Source: Panagrolaimus kolymaensis (Eukaryota; Nematoda; Chromadorea; Rhabditida; Panagrolaimidae). From it: a DNA stretch of 64,000 nucleotides. The notes beneath the pieces were generated by a model. It searched no databases, was not told the DNA's origin, and worked only from the letters and a program-made list of their open reading frames with translations. Made by a program: the position numbers and the translations under genes. The stretch spans positions 3,162,001 to 3,226,000 of the forward strand of contig JAJQJQ010000023.1 in assembly GCA_028622995.1 (NCBI GenBank), given 5' to 3'. Shown here piece after piece: positions 36,191 to 48,934 of the stretch (within the stretch, counting starts at the first letter, position 1; each line of letters begins with the position of its first letter).

Positions 36191-36727
36191 TCATTCGCCT
36201 TCTTTCTTTTCTTCTGGAGCCCCAGCTTTACTTTCATCTTTCTTCTTTTCATCAGCATCAGCCACTTTGGATTCACCTTTTGCTTCTTCTCCATCTTTCT
36301 TTGATTTTAGTGCATCACTTTTCTTTTCTTCTTTAGGCGCTTCTTCTCCATCCTTCTTTGGTGCTTCTTCTTCTTTCTTTGGTGCTTCTTCTTCCTTCTT
36401 AGGTTCTTCCTTTTTTTCTTCTTTCTTTGGATCAGCAGGAGCTGTAGCAGCAGCAGCACCACCACCATCAGTAGGAGCATTAGCGGCGGCAACATCAGCA
36501 GGAGTGGCAGGAGGTGCACCAACAGCTGGAGGAGGAGCTCCAGAAGCAGCAGCGCCCATTTTTGATTTATTTGGTTCAGCAGGTTTTCCAGCAGCACCAC
36601 CAGCAGCAGCTTCAGGCTTCTTTTTTCCTTTGCATTGAATTAAGCCAAGAGTAATAACAGCAGCAGGAACAAGAGTTGCAAGAGCAAACGTGAAAAGTTG
36701 ATGGAATTGTTCAAAATGTTGAGCCAT
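36191..36727 (-). CDS. Ala/Lys/Glu-rich protein with N-terminal membrane helix
   Basis: An uninterrupted frame of 178 aa. Residues ~10-32 form a hydrophobic helix (LFTFALATLVPAAVITLGLI) followed at once by CKGKKK. The rest is low-complexity: an Ala/Pro/Gly stretch, then tandem KKEEE-type blocks (two copies of EEEAPKK) and a very acidic/basic tail. The layout matches the N-terminus of the MSP-domain protein at 37841, which also has a short helix containing VPAA and then a Cys-Gly-Lys cluster. I infer a tail-out membrane-anchored protein, possibly of sperm. A TATATA patch lies about 115 nt upstream of the ATG (36840-36845). No enzymatic motif; function unknown. Confidence 0.75.
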   Translation of the reverse strand: MAQHFEQFHQLFTFALATLVPAAVITLGLIQCKGKKKPEAAAGGAAGKPAEPNKSKMGAAASGAPPPAVGAPPATPADVAAANAPTDGGGAAAATAPADPKKEEKKEEPKKEEEAPKKEEEAPKKDGEEAPKEEKKSDALKSKKDGEEAKGESKVADADEKKKDESKAGAPEEKKEGE

Positions 36728-36982
36728 TTTTAATCAGACGATAAAGAAAATTTCAGATGAATGAGAGCTTGAGATGAGACGAAACTTCAGCCAAACGAAA
36801 AGTGATGAATGAAGCTTTTTCAAGCGACAACCAAACCTTTTATATATCATTGGAGCAAAAAATAAATAAAGAAAAATGTGAAAGTTATAAATATGTAAAT
36901 TTTTAAGCTAATTTATTTCATACGTCAACCTAACAAGTATAATAATAATTACAGAGTAAAAAGTTAACAATGATATCAATAA

Positions 36983-37500
36983 TTAAGAATCTTCCATGAT
37001 TGTTCGAACAAAGTCATTGACATTCGTTTCATCACCAAGAGCATTAGCATTATGGAGAAGATTATGAATTTCTTTTTCTGTTAATCCTTCGTCACCATGA
37101 GCGAGAAATTGGCGCAATTCAAATTGAGCAACAGTTCCTTGACCAAGAGGATCAAAATGGCTTAGTAATCCAATAAAATCTTCGATAGTATTAGGTACTT
37201 TCTTTTGATATTTTTCTGTTAGAGCATTATACACAGGAACAAAATCTTCAAATGAAACACGACCATCTGAAATGAGAAACGTCAAAAAAAAATTCAATAT
37301 AAAGGTGCTAACTTACCAGCTTTATCACTCCAATTTTCAGAAAAGGGTTTGAAGTCAGATTGTTTAATTGGTACACCAAGAGCACGAATCACGGTTGGAA
37401 CTTCAGTTACAGGAATGGTTTTATCACCTAATGTATCAAAGACATTGAAATGTTCCAAGATTCTTTCTTTATCATCTTCAGATTTCATTTTAGCTTTCAT
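36983..37500 (-). CDS. mlc-3: Myosin essential light chain
   Basis: Two exons (37500-37317 and 37266-36983, phase 1) encode 155 aa, the normal size for an essential light chain. The fold is a degenerate EF-hand series: the N-lobe contains FNVFDTLGDKTIPVTEVPTV and the C-lobe FDPLGQGTVAQFELRQFL. The Ca2+ ligands are mostly lost, as usual in this class. The C-terminus NDFVRTIMEDS is typical. It binds the myosin heavy-chain lever arm in muscle and non-muscle cells. The alternative of a calmodulin-like protein is less likely because no loop keeps a full DxDxDG set. An internal Met five codons in could also start translation. Confidence 0.88.
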
Positions 37501-37840
37501 TTTTTGAAATTGAAAAGAAAGGTTGCTGACTTTGCAAATGGAAGAAACAAGAAAGCTTTACACAAACGAGAATAAATTTTTTAAAGTTTTTTTACCATGT
37601 CTCTTTGGTTTACCTCGCTCATTATTTATTCGCTTCAAGAATTTTTATTATACGGTATTCATCCCAAAATTCAAAAATTTTTTCTTCTTATCATTCATTG
37701 GATGTAAAATTTGCATTGATCATCCTATTTTGATCTATCAATGAACCGGTCTTTAAAAGTTCATTTTATTTTCATCTCCTGTCGACGAAGAAAGGTCGAT
37801 TGTTGTTTATCTCCATTGATTTTCAAGTTGGAATTTTGCA

Positions 37841-39336
37841 ATGGCTTCAATGGAATTATATGAATTTCTTGAATCACCTCTTGGTTTAATTCAATGTGGT
37901 CTTGCTCTCGCTGTTCCTGCAGCTCTCGGTGCAATCATCAATATTGGATGTGGAAAGAAACGTAAAGAACCTCCTCGTCGTCCTGGTGCTGCACCAGCTC
38001 GCCCTGGTGATAAAACAAAGGCTCCCAACAAATCCTCCAAAGCTGGTGCTTCAGCCATGAGTGACAAGAGCAAACGTGGAACTTCGAGCAAGTCTGGAAA
38101 ACCAAAGTCAAACAAGCATGGAAGCACCAAAGATGGTCAAAAGAAATCCAAGAATTCAACTAAGGTCAGTATAATTTGGTGACCGTTTTTAGTTATGTTT
38201 TCTTATATTATTATTATTTTAGTCCAACCTTGAAGTATCTGGTAAATCTAAGAAATCCAAAAAGGACTCTACATCTAAGAAAGATTCAAAATCTTCAAAA
38301 TCCAAGAAATCCAAACGTGAAGTTCAACAAAAATCTGGTCATCCATCATCTCGTGCTGGTGCTGCTCCTAAATCTGGACAAGCTCAACCTCCTTCAGGTC
38401 GTCTCGCTGTTGCTGGTGTTGTTCCTCTTGACGTAAATTTTTTCTTTCTTTTTGATCATTATAACTTTTGAAGTTTCAGAACTCAGTCAAATCTGCCGCT
38501 ACTCAACGTTCAATCTCCATGAAACAACCTCGATCTGGTAGAGCTCTTGATGTTAATGCCAATGTTGGAGCTGGAGGTACAGTTCCGATTATGAAACAAG
38601 ATCCTTTGGTTCCTTTAGAACTGCAGCTTATGTCAACCATTTATTCACAAAAATGTTTGGTTATCAGAGATCAAAAAGAGGGCGATGATAACAGAAATGT
38701 AGCGACAATGTTTTCGACACCTCGCAGCCTCTTTGGTACTCTTTTTTCTTGGATTTTTCTAAGCATACTCATAAAGTTTTAAAGGGATTTGAAGCTGATC
38801 ATATCAGCATTGATTGCTTGTTTCCTTGTTTATCTGTAATTTTGAACCCATTTTCATTCCCTTTTTTTATTATTAATCGTTAGATATTAACCACGTTTTC
38901 AATTTTAGACTCAACTCGTGAACTTAAAATGGAACCTGCTGAACTCCGTTGGTCTGCTTCTGGTGGTATGCAAAAGATTTCGCTCTTGAATCAATCGGGT
39001 GAACGTCAAGCTATCAAAGTCAAATGCTCTGACAACAATGTTTATCGAGTCAACCCTGTTTATGCTTTTGTTGAACCTGGACAAACTTTGAACGTTGATA
39101 TTATGCGTCAAAATGGTTCAAACAAAGTTGACAAAATTATTTTTGTCACTGCTAAAGTGTGTTTTTTGTTGTAATTTTTTTCTTCTTCATATAAACGTTC
39201 CAAATTTTAGGCTGGATGTGAAGAAAATCCAAAGAATCTTTTCAAATCTGGTAATCCTGCTGCTTCAATGATGGTTCTTCCTTTAGTCGCAACAGCACCA
39301 AACAATCAACCTACCATCGCTGCTTTTAATAACTAA
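37841..39336 (+). CDS. MSP-domain protein with membrane helix and Lys-rich linker
   Basis: Exons 37841-38164, 38223-38432, 38480-38735 (or -38576), 38909-39156 and 39211-39336 join in phase, giving about 387 aa with the longer third exon. Residues ~15-38 form a helix (LIQCGLALAVPAALGAIINI) followed by CGKKRK. About 130 residues of Ser/Lys repeats (KSKKSKK, SKKDSKSSKSKK) follow. The C-terminal part is a Major Sperm Protein domain (KMEPAELRWSASGGMQKISL, then AIKVKCSDNNVYRVNPVYAF and VEPGQTLNV). Classical MSP drives nematode sperm crawling; MSP-domain relatives act as membrane adaptors. Two donors in exon 3, at 38577 and 38736, are both phase 1, so a 53-residue insert may be alternatively included. 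The start ATG is the first in frame; a sperm role is inferred from the domain only. Confidence 0.87.
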
Positions 39337-39653
39337 ATGCTAATCTTGTGATGCTATCAAATGGAGATGAAAATGGGTTAAATATTTATAACCACTGAAT
39401 TTTAATTGTATGTATTTGTACAATTTTGTATTTTAAATTGTAAATAAATTCAGCTATTTGTAAACTTCGGCATTTGTATTTTTCATTTATCATTGAATAA
39501 ACTTTTTTTCAAGCTTTATATTTAAAATATCCCTTTTATTTTATATTAAAAAGCAAAAATATTCTGTTAGCACATAAAAACTTTTAATGCATTACTTAAT
39601 TTTGAATTATTTGTACAAAAATATTATCAATGTTTATTGGACGGCTTTTTTAT

Positions 39654-42600
39654 TTAAACAAAACTGTGCTTATGTCGTGGAGTTCCATTATTAAATCTTT
39701 GAGGTGAGGCTCCTCTTTGATCTGGAACAGAACCGGGTAAAGGATCCGCTTCAAAATAATAGCCAGGTTGTTGCACAGGTCGTTGTTTTAAGCTATGATT
39801 CATGGGTCGAGCATGGGATGGCGGCAAAGCTGCAGGAGTTGTTTGACCTCCACCACTTCCACTTGTATGAATTCTCCTTGCTTGATATGCTGAAGCCGTC
39901 CTTAAAAGCTTTTCATTGCGATTTTGAAATCGATGTTCGGCTGAAACAGTTAAAATTTAGTAAGAATAATTAAAAACTTTTTATACCTCCTTCATAATCT
40001 GGTGGTGGAATAGGAACTGCATTCAATTCATCTCCAATTTCAACATATGTAACATTGTTGGGAGTTCGATGAATTCTATCTGCACTAGTTTCGCGTGAAT
40101 GTTTAATTGAATCATGATGGGATCGATTGGAAGAAGTGCGATAATGATTGCCATAACCAAATACATTAGGTTCATTAGAAGCAGAAGATTGAGGTACATT
40201 GTCGTAAACGCTTGAGCGATTATTTTTTCTAGGAGACATTGGTACAAATCCATCCGAATCAGGAATTACGGGTTTCAATGGGGTTATATGTTTTCGGAAA
40301 GGATCATGAGGAAGTTGTTGGGCAGTTGTTCCTTCGGCTGAATTTGGTGAAATTCGACCAGGAGGCGGTTGTGATACTGTTCCGTTAATTGCTGCTGTAG
40401 TTGAAGGTCCTAATGTTGTTAGCTGAGATGGACCAGTAGGAGGTCGACTGTTTCTTGTTGGAAGTGGTGATGGCACATTTTTCCGTCGCCGTGGAGCTGG
40501 TGATTTTCCATGCAATGCTAAAGGTAAAATAATATTTATGTTTAAAAAATTCATATAAAAAATAATGAAAAATTGTACAAAGTGCAAAAAGTGTTAAAAG
40601 CGAAAGACATCCGAGAAATGGTTTAAAAATATCGATACAATAATACATTTTTACAACGAAACAAAAATGGTGAATATATCGAATTAGTTTTCGTAATCAT
40701 TGGTCTTAGTTTCATCTTCTTCATCAATGAATTTGAGCTCTTCATCTTCTTTTTGTTGTCGGTTTTGCGACAAAGGTAAGGCGTCAAATCGAGAATATCG
40801 TACATCAATTTCCGCTGCAAATGCTACAAGTTTACAACCACCACCAAAAGACACAAAAAACAGGGACAACATTCACAACAACAACAAAAAATGCAACTTT
40901 GTATATTTACATAAAAGCTATTAGAAGTAAAAAATTAGAAATTATTTCGAATTTTCCATTTATGATTATAGTAAGCAAGATATTGATAATAATAAAGGTT
41001 AAACAATTGTCGATACATTCGCTTTTCTGCTTCTGATCCATCGAGCATCGCATTTGTTGGAGCTGTGTTAATAGTGTCAATGACAATATGTTGATGTGAT
41101 CGAGGATCATGAGTACACTTCTTGAGTTGTCGCTATCCGCTACAGCTGTTTGTAATAAATAAAGAAAAGTAAATAATAAAAATGTATTTATTGGAGAAAA
41201 ACACAATAACCAACATGACGACAGGTGGAACAACTGAATGGATATAAACAAATGATAAAACAAGAAGACATTTAGGATACTTGGCGTTCGTGGTGCTGAT
41301 GAGTATTTGAGATGAGCAAGATCGAAGTGATAGACCAGTGTTGGCGACTACTTGACTACAGAACAAATAGCTGTGAAAGAAAGAAAAACAACCAAGTAAA
41401 AAAAGAGGAAAGACAAAAGGCGAAAAAAAGAGTTAACTTACAGTTGGCACGTGATCCTTTACTATGAATTTCAGCAATATCCATCCTAATATCAACCATT
41501 GATCGAGTTAAAATAAGCCCAAGAGGTTCTTGAGGCGTTTCAGCTAAAGCACCAGGCGGCGCAGGATGTGGAAGAGCCATTCGTTCTTTCTAAAAAGCAT
41601 TTAATGTTGATGTAATAAGCTTACAAGAATATCATACCCTTAGTTTTTCAAGACATTTCTTTAATGATTCCATAGCTTGATCAAAGGTGTAACCAAAATC
41701 TTTTGCAAGTTCAGATTGAATAAATTCGTGACACTTCTCCATCGATAATTTTTTAAGAGTTTTTTGATGTAAATACATAATATTAAAAGCCATTGCAATC
41801 AAAATAGAATCTCCAAAATAAAGAAAAACATCCCAAACTCTTAGTGCTAAGGGAAAAGGCACTCTATCCAAGAAACATCCAAACCACCATTTCGTTAAAT
41901 AACTTGGTACCATACCTTCATGATCCTAAAGAAAAGTAAAATGTGAAGTGGATAAAATAGTTAAAAACTTACAAAGTGTTTTTTCAATTTGGGTAAATAT
42001 TTATTCAAAACTTTTTCATAATGTTCTTGAAAGCGATGAAGTTTTGGAAAACCATGAACAAACATTCCTAAAGATGATAACATTAATTTGAGCTAAATGA
42101 GTAAAAAACCTACCATGCATGGTATACCTTCTTGTAAACATCAAAGAGTGTAAACACCAAAATGCATCTTCTTCATCCATGTACATTAAAAAAAGACCCG
42201 CTATTTGACTCATTCCTTGACAATATCCTATTTCAGTATTATACACAGCATAAGCAGCTAACACAGAGAACAAAGATTGTTGTCTAAAATTAAACGAATC
42301 ATATTATGTTTATTAATAATCATGTAAGCTCTTACTTAACATCATATCTTCTACGAAATGATAAATGATCACGATAAGTTCTATTTATGTCTAAATCAAT
42401 TTGTCGAATATCAGATGATGTCAGCCTTGCACGCATCAATAATTCACGATATAAATTTGGTCTTGCTGCTTTTTTAAATTCTTCAACTCCTAACATTTTT
42501 TGCCAAATCTAAAACTTTTCTTGTTATCAGTATATCATCACTAAAAGGTGAACTTACTATCGATCTCAATGATTCAGGAACACCTTTCCATATTCTTTCA

Positions 42601-44316
42601 GGCAATTTCGCAGGATGTCGTTGCTTCCATTCATCAATCATTCGCAACCATTTAGCTTCACGTTTTAGCTCTTTTTTAATTCTGTCGCTTTCTTTTTGAC
42701 GTTTATCAGCTTCAATCTCTTCTTCTGTTTTACTAAAAAAAATATACATTAAGTATTAATGCTTTGTGATGTATGAGTTTAAAAAAACTTACTGAACAAA
42801 ACCATATCTATCAGTAACTTTATAAAGTTCAAAATTAGGATTTTCCCATGGATCCACATCTTGACCTTCTGGACCTCTTTCATATTTTTCGACAATGAGT
42901 TCCCTTTCTAATAGAGCTTGAAATTCTTTTTCATCAGCTTCATCACCAGGAGTTCTAACCGATTCATCGTCATCTGAAAAGTATTTAATTAAATCAAGAA
43001 TTCAAAAATGTTTGAAGGAAAATTTTTAAACCCATACATTTGTTATTTGTGACATTCATTAATTTAGAAATTTTAAACTTAAAAAATTTGAAAGAGGCAT
43101 TCGGCAAAAAAGTGATTTTCTTCAAAATGGCCATTTTTGATGGTTTTTTCTTTGGCATAAAGTTCGTGCTAAGATTCGAATTTACGTTTAAAAAAAATAC
43201 TTTCAACCAATTTTATAAAAACAGGTGAAAGAAATTGAAATCAATCTTTCTGAATTATCAAATATTGAAAAATAAATATGCATAATTTGAGATTGTAAAA
43301 GCTGTAGAAATTTTGCATGAGTACCATCAAAAAAATCCCGCACTTATGTTTTTTGTTGTGTTAATTCGTAAATCTTTTTTAATTAGTTGCAAAAAAAATT
43401 CACTAAAAATAAATAGGCTGGCCACTAATAAAAATTTAAAAAAGGAATAAGTAAAAATTTGTAAACTCCTTCAAATCATAATGTGTTTAAAAAATACAAT
43501 GAGTGTCACAATTAAATGTTACTTCATCCCCATCCTAATATCCCAAAGTTTTAAAGGTTTTCAAATCGATGTTTTTATATTTTAAAAGACAAGAAAATAT
43601 GTGGAAGACAGAAAAGAAAGTTGAATGAATAAAATACCATTTTCATTATTATTCTCAGTAGTATCGGTTAAAAATTTAGGAAGTTGTAATCGGCTTGAAA
43701 TATCTGCAACCCGTTTTTTGATAGATGCTTTTTTTGTTAATGGTGAATTTGTTGCCGCTTGAGTATTAGCTTGTTCACATCGAGGACATGTGCCACATGC
43801 ATTATCACATGGAGTCATAACATTTCTTCGAGGATTTTTACCTTTTAATGGATCAGATAAAGTGGCGCTCAGTTGTGTTTTAACTCGAAGTGAAAGTTGT
43901 CGAACGATCTCAGTCGAAGGTGTTACAATCATTGGCTTTTCATCATCTCCTTCTTTATTTGCTGTTAATGGGGTGGAAAATTCTGCGGTAAGTTTTTGAT
44001 GGAATTGATGAGGTCGCGATCGAGTTTCAAATGAAGCTGATGAAGGTGCTGATTCAGAAGCCCCTGAATTTACAAGAGATAGATTCTTTTTAAAATCATT
44101 CGCCAAATTTGCAACATTATTGAAACTTCGATTTAAAGCCGAAAATCTTGAAAATCCTTTTCCAACTATGAATTTTGCTGATAGGGTTGATTCACCATTT
44201 CCATTTGAATCTGATGAAAGTGGATTGGAAGAATTTACTCGTAAAGTATTCACCCTCATTGAAGGATTGTTTGAAAGTGGAAGTGAATGTTCAGCGCAAA
44301 GAGTTGAAGCTGGCAT
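39654..44316 (-). CDS. TBC-domain Rab GTPase-activating protein (USP6NL/RN-tre type)
   Basis: Shared exons, in order: 42973-42793, 42732-42558, 42508-42336, 42283-42114, 42067-41973, 41925-41638, 41589-41442, 40517-39987 and 39940-39654. One first exon is 44316-43638. The TBC domain is complete. The arginine-finger motif is [16 protein letters not shown] and the glutamine-finger motif is [29 protein letters not shown] follows. The preceding [16 protein letters not shown] and the coiled [19 protein letters not shown] lead-in match RN-tre/USP6NL-like RabGAPs. In the family these stimulate GTP hydrolysis on Rab5/Rab43-type GTPases in endocytosis. The C-terminal ~270 residues are Pro/Ser-rich and disordered ([22 protein letters not shown]). 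The first exon is also Ser/Pro-rich and carries a CGTCPRC pair. Alternative first and last exons are listed separately. Confidence 0.9.
40684..40823 (-). CDS. Alternative last exon of the TBC gene
   Basis: An acceptor (CTTGTAG) at 40824 opens a frame in the same phase (1) as the acceptor of exon 40517. It ends after 46 residues with an acidic tail ([20 protein letters not shown]). Using it would replace the Pro-rich C-terminus. A further open stretch at 41120-40937, containing [18 protein letters not shown], looks coding but I found no acceptor in matching phase. Confidence 0.5.
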
Positions 44317-47300
44317 CGCATTAATTTTTGCCGATGATGATAAAAATGAAATCGAATGATGATGAGGTTTCTTGAAACAACAACAAAACAGAATGGTGAA
44401 GAAGAATAATAAATGAATAAACTTTTAAGGATTAATAAAACTGAAATAAATATGATGAAATGAAAAGAGAAAATACGTAAGACACGATTTGAATTTTAAA
44501 AACGTTGTTTAGACTTTCTTTTTCTTTGAAAAGCCGCTAAATAAGGTTTGTGAGAAAGAAAACTCCTTTGCCAATGAGAAGGGAGAAAGAAACGTTAAAA
44601 TATTGACTAATGACTCATGTAAAAATAAATAAAACTCCAGAAAGTAAGTTATAATGAAAAAGTTGCTGAGAATTGTGTGAATAAAAAACGTAAAAACTAA
44701 ATAAAAAAAATATATGCGTAGCTCTCATTTATTCTTTTATTGAAGCTGTGAAGCCAAGAAGCTAAGGAATTATGAAGAAGAAAAAAATAGAGAAGCTTTA
44801 TGAAAGGGAAATTAATTGTGATTATTGAAAAGGAAAGAAGTGAAAGCAACGACAATTAACTCTCTTTATTTATTTTTTTGGTGAAAGTTAATTATTCCAC
44901 ATTTATAAAATACATTTGGAAGTAAACAACAAAAAAAGCGTAAAAGCAGCTGAAAATTCGATGAGAAATAGGTAAAAAGTTTTTTTTGTTGTTAATAAAT
45001 CAAAAACTATGCTTGAGTCAATTCTAAAAATGGCATTAAAAATATAAAAACTTTTACTATTAAAAACTAGCAAAAAGACAATAGTCTCAAAACCTTAATT
45101 TCAATATTCAATTGTCTTAAATATGAAAGTCTTCCACCAAAAAAATTAGTTTATGAAATACTAAGGAAGAAACCCCTAATTTTTGCTGAAAAAAATAAAT
45201 AAGTTCAAAGAAACAAAAGTTTCTTCAGTTACAATGATGCCCTTTTGGAAGGACATCAAAAAAGGAAAAACAAAATTCATAAACAATGAAGGCAAACTTT
45301 TTTTTGGAGATGAAACACGTCAACTTCGTCAAACTTATTTTGTTCCACTTTTTTTTCTGCTAAAGAAAGCCATCCCTATTTTCGATGAAAAAAGTATGAA
45401 AATATTATATCTTATTAAATATTGCAAAGAAAATAACATAAATCAAAGGAGGAGGCAAGCAGCAATCCGCAAATAAAAAGCAAAAAAATGGGGAAGGAAA
45501 GATAGCGTGCGCAGGAATGCTTTGCTGCTTCAAAAAAGAAAAATATCCCATTGAAAAAAAAGAGTTTTTCGCTATTTTTTTTTTGCCGTGTCGTTAATGA
45601 AATATTCATAAACGAGCTCAGGTCGAAAATATTTTGTTGTCTATCTACCCTTTAGACTTTTTTTAGAGGGAAAAAATTGCAGAAATAAAAAAGAAAGAAA
45701 AAACCAAAAAAGCCGACTAACAACCATTGGTGTAACAAAAGACTCTTCTCAAACTCCAAAAAAAAGAAAAAAAGAAGAGAAAATGAAAGAAAGTAAGACC
45801 CTTTTTTTACTTCAAATATTAAAAGTTCATAAAAGATAATTAAACTAAAAAGTTATATGGTCATGAAATAGTAAAAACGAAGCATGTGTTTTGAAGTTGG
45901 AAGCGCTACAACAAACTTTGGCAAAAATAAAACAATAGCGGCTGCAACAATTCAAGCAAAGAAATTTCTTATAACAATGATGTAGGGCATCACTAATAAC
46001 TATTTAATTAAAATAATAGAAAGTAAAATATTATTTTTGTTCTTTGATTATTATATCATTATTAAGATTTTTAACAACTTACGAAATTGAGAATCAATGA
46101 ATCCTATAGCAAAAAATAATTTTTGCTTCAAAAGACAATAAACTACAAAACTCATGTTATACCATTCTAATAAAAAAGAGACCGAAAAATGATGTAAACT
46201 AACTTAAAAATTAGAAAACATCCGGTATAAAAAAGAATAAATCTCAAAAAAGAACCAGGAAATCCGTTTTTGTGAGAGTGAGTGAGCCTCTGGATGGATA
46301 TTTTTTTAAAGCTAAGGTGAGTCTTTTTTTTTTCCAATGAAAGCAAAAAATTCCCAAAGAGTAAAGTAAATCTTTTCCCTTTTTTGATAAAATATTTTTT
46401 TGTTTTTGTCCAGAAAAAACGCAATGTTGGAAGAGAGAGAAAAGGACTTTAAAGTAAAGCTAAAGCTCTACTTTCTAAATAGAAAAAAGGGAGCTCATGG
46501 TTACCTAGAGATAAATTGGCGGCAGTGATGGTTTAGAAAAAAAAGAGAAGATTTAGTTTGTTTGAAAGGAAATCAGTATTTTTTAGAAATTTTCAGAAAA
46601 AAATAACAGGAAATTTTTGTGACTAACAAAATAAAAAAAATAATTGCGAGTATTTATTTTCTTGAAGAAAAAAAGAGAATTAATTTTATATGGCTTCGTT
46701 CTTTGGAAATAAAGATACGTTGGTTTTGCCAGAAAAAAAGCGATGACATTGAAAAAGTTTATTAAAATCCAATTTGTGTGTGCTTTTAGATAAGGATATT
46801 GCTTTACGTCAATTACCGTATCTTAAAAAAAGGCTTCCCAAAATAGGCTCTTAAAAAATCGTCGAAAAGTGAATTTGAGCTGCTGCTTTTTCTGCTGCCC
46901 TTGGTATAAATCAGCTCATCATCCCTCAAATTCTTAATCCTCATGACTCAATAATAATATATACTGCTCAAAAAAATTTGAAAGTAAAAAAAATGAGTTT
47001 CTTTCTATAAATAATAAGAAGCAAACGATGTTAATATATTGACGCAAAACTCTAGTTTCTTCGCCAATATTAAAAGACTTATAAAAATGGATATTAAAAC
47101 TTCTAATAAACATTTGAGAGAAAAAAAATTTCTTGCCTATAAAAAAATAAATCAAAGACAAATCCAAAACGGAAAAACGTCAACTCTAAAAAATTTTATA
47201 TAGAAAAAAAAATGAAAGAGATTTACACTTTGAAATTTTTTTAAATGTAAAAAAATGAAGTAAAAAGATATACGTATTCTTTTTTTTTTGCAATTTGCAA

Positions 47301-48528
47301 CAACTATTTTCCCAGCAAAACACAATTTTGAAAAACTTTTTTTGCTGCAATTAATTGTTGGGTAATTTTATTGTAAAATTTTTAGAGTGAAAGAAAATTA
47401 TTATACATAAATAATTAGTAAAATTTTTAATGAAAAGAAATCAAAGATTGTTGGTTGGTTGATTACAGAATGAAGCAGAAAAACTACAATGTGAAGTGGA
47501 TAGTTTCAAAAAAAAAGTTTGCAATTTTCTTCATACTTCGCGATATTGGATTTTATTAATCTGATTTTCTAAATTTTAGTCGTATTTTAACTTTCAGGCG
47601 AGAAAAAAGGTAAAACGCAGCATTGCAGAAAATTTTAGTAATAAAGTGATGTTACCTCTAAAAAATTAAAAGCAAAAAAAAGAATACCAAGAAAACAAGA
47701 AATTAATATCATTCATTGAAAAATCTCAATGGCTTCATAATGAAATGATAAAAGGCACACAAATGAAGCCTCAAAAAAACTTTGAAGCAGAAAATTAACA
47801 AGCAGAAGTAATTCATTCAATGAAAATGGAAAAAATAAAAGTCATTCTTTACAAAGACTTTTTCTTTCTTCGTGAAGGAATGTAATTAATCCTTCAAATA
47901 AAGTTTTACAAGTAAATTGAGTAATTTGCATGATTTCAAAAAAATATATTGAATGAATGAGTTCAAAAATACAATAAAATATTTTTTGATGCCTTCTTTA
48001 TATATAGCTTCCAGTTTCTTCTTTCTCGATGAAAGATGCATGCCACTGACGGAGAAGAAGAAAAAGATGTGAAAATAAAAGGTAAAAATTGCATTTTTTA
48101 ACAGAAGATTAATCTCTTTTCTAAAAGCAAAATATTTTATCCTTTTTTCTTTTCTTTATTTAAAAAACGGAAGCCTTTGAAGCCTTATCTGTCACAAAAA
48201 AGGAAAAGACTTGAAAAGGGAAAGAAAAAAAGAGAGCTTTGATAAGCTTGACTTTTGAAATTTAGAAAATGAAAAAAATGTGTTAACAAAGAAGAAGGTA
48301 AAAAAATATATAAGATGGATTCAAATGTGATAAATATAAAATACAAAGAAAGATTGACTACAAAGGATGTTTAAAAAAAATTAAAAAATGAGTATCAAAG
48401 AATAAGAAAACATGAATATAATTTTAAAGGTTCTTAGGCCTTCTAAAATAAATTTCATCCCCATTTATCTTATCACAAATTCAATTACATTTTACAGTAT
48501 TCTTTGTATAATAATTTAAATTCCCTAC
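44317..48528. other. Long intron or 5' region of the TBC gene
   Basis: These 4.2 kb of AT-rich sequence have no supported exon. They lie between two alternative first exons of the TBC gene, so they are an intron for the upstream forms and promoter territory for the 44316 form. The 97-codon plus-strand frame at 45183-45476 is Lys/Phe-rich with no family feature. Confidence 0.5.
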
Positions 48529-48934
48529 CATTTTCATCAAATAATTCTTGAATGCCATTTGCAACTTGTAAACTAAATTTACGAATTTGCTTTGAAACCA
48601 CCGTCGATGAGCCGCCTCTTTTTCGATCAGCAAGTGATAACTTTCTTAACATGGCCGTTTTTCGAAGTAATTCGTCTCGATGTTCTTGAAGTGAATTAAG
48701 TGATGGACGTTTTTCTTTTATTATGGTTTGAGGCATCGCTAATAATGAAATGAATGAATTAACCGTATCAGCGCTGGATCTCCTTTGACCTTTTTCTGTT
48801 GATGTCGCTGTTGTTGCGGCTTCATTAGAAGGATTAAAAACTTTTGGTTGATATATAACAATTGAAGGGGTTGAACTTGTTGTTGAAGAACCACCACAGC
48901 TTTGTGAAGAATAACGACGTTCAATGGGCGTCAT
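48529..48934 (-). CDS. Alternative first exon of the TBC gene (135 codons)
   Basis: The frame starts MTPIERRYSSQSCGG and contains a coiled, basic segment EHRDELLRKTAMLRKLSLAD. It ends GAT GAA AAT G followed by GTAGGG, phase 1. That is the phase required by the TBC exon at 42973 and gives ...ENDDDESV. An A-rich leader without an acceptor precedes the ATG, so it is a start exon rather than an internal one. The Ser-rich stretches may be phosphorylated. Joining to the TBC exons is inferred from phase and order only. Confidence 0.6.

Noticed and set aside
36307..36638. Leu- or Ser-rich frames overlapping the Ala/Lys-rich gene
   Set aside because: Out-of-frame shadows of a low-complexity coding sequence.
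45183..45476. 97-codon plus-strand frame
   Set aside because: Lys/Phe-rich, starts in an A-run, lies in a long intron of the TBC gene, and shows no family feature or exon partner.
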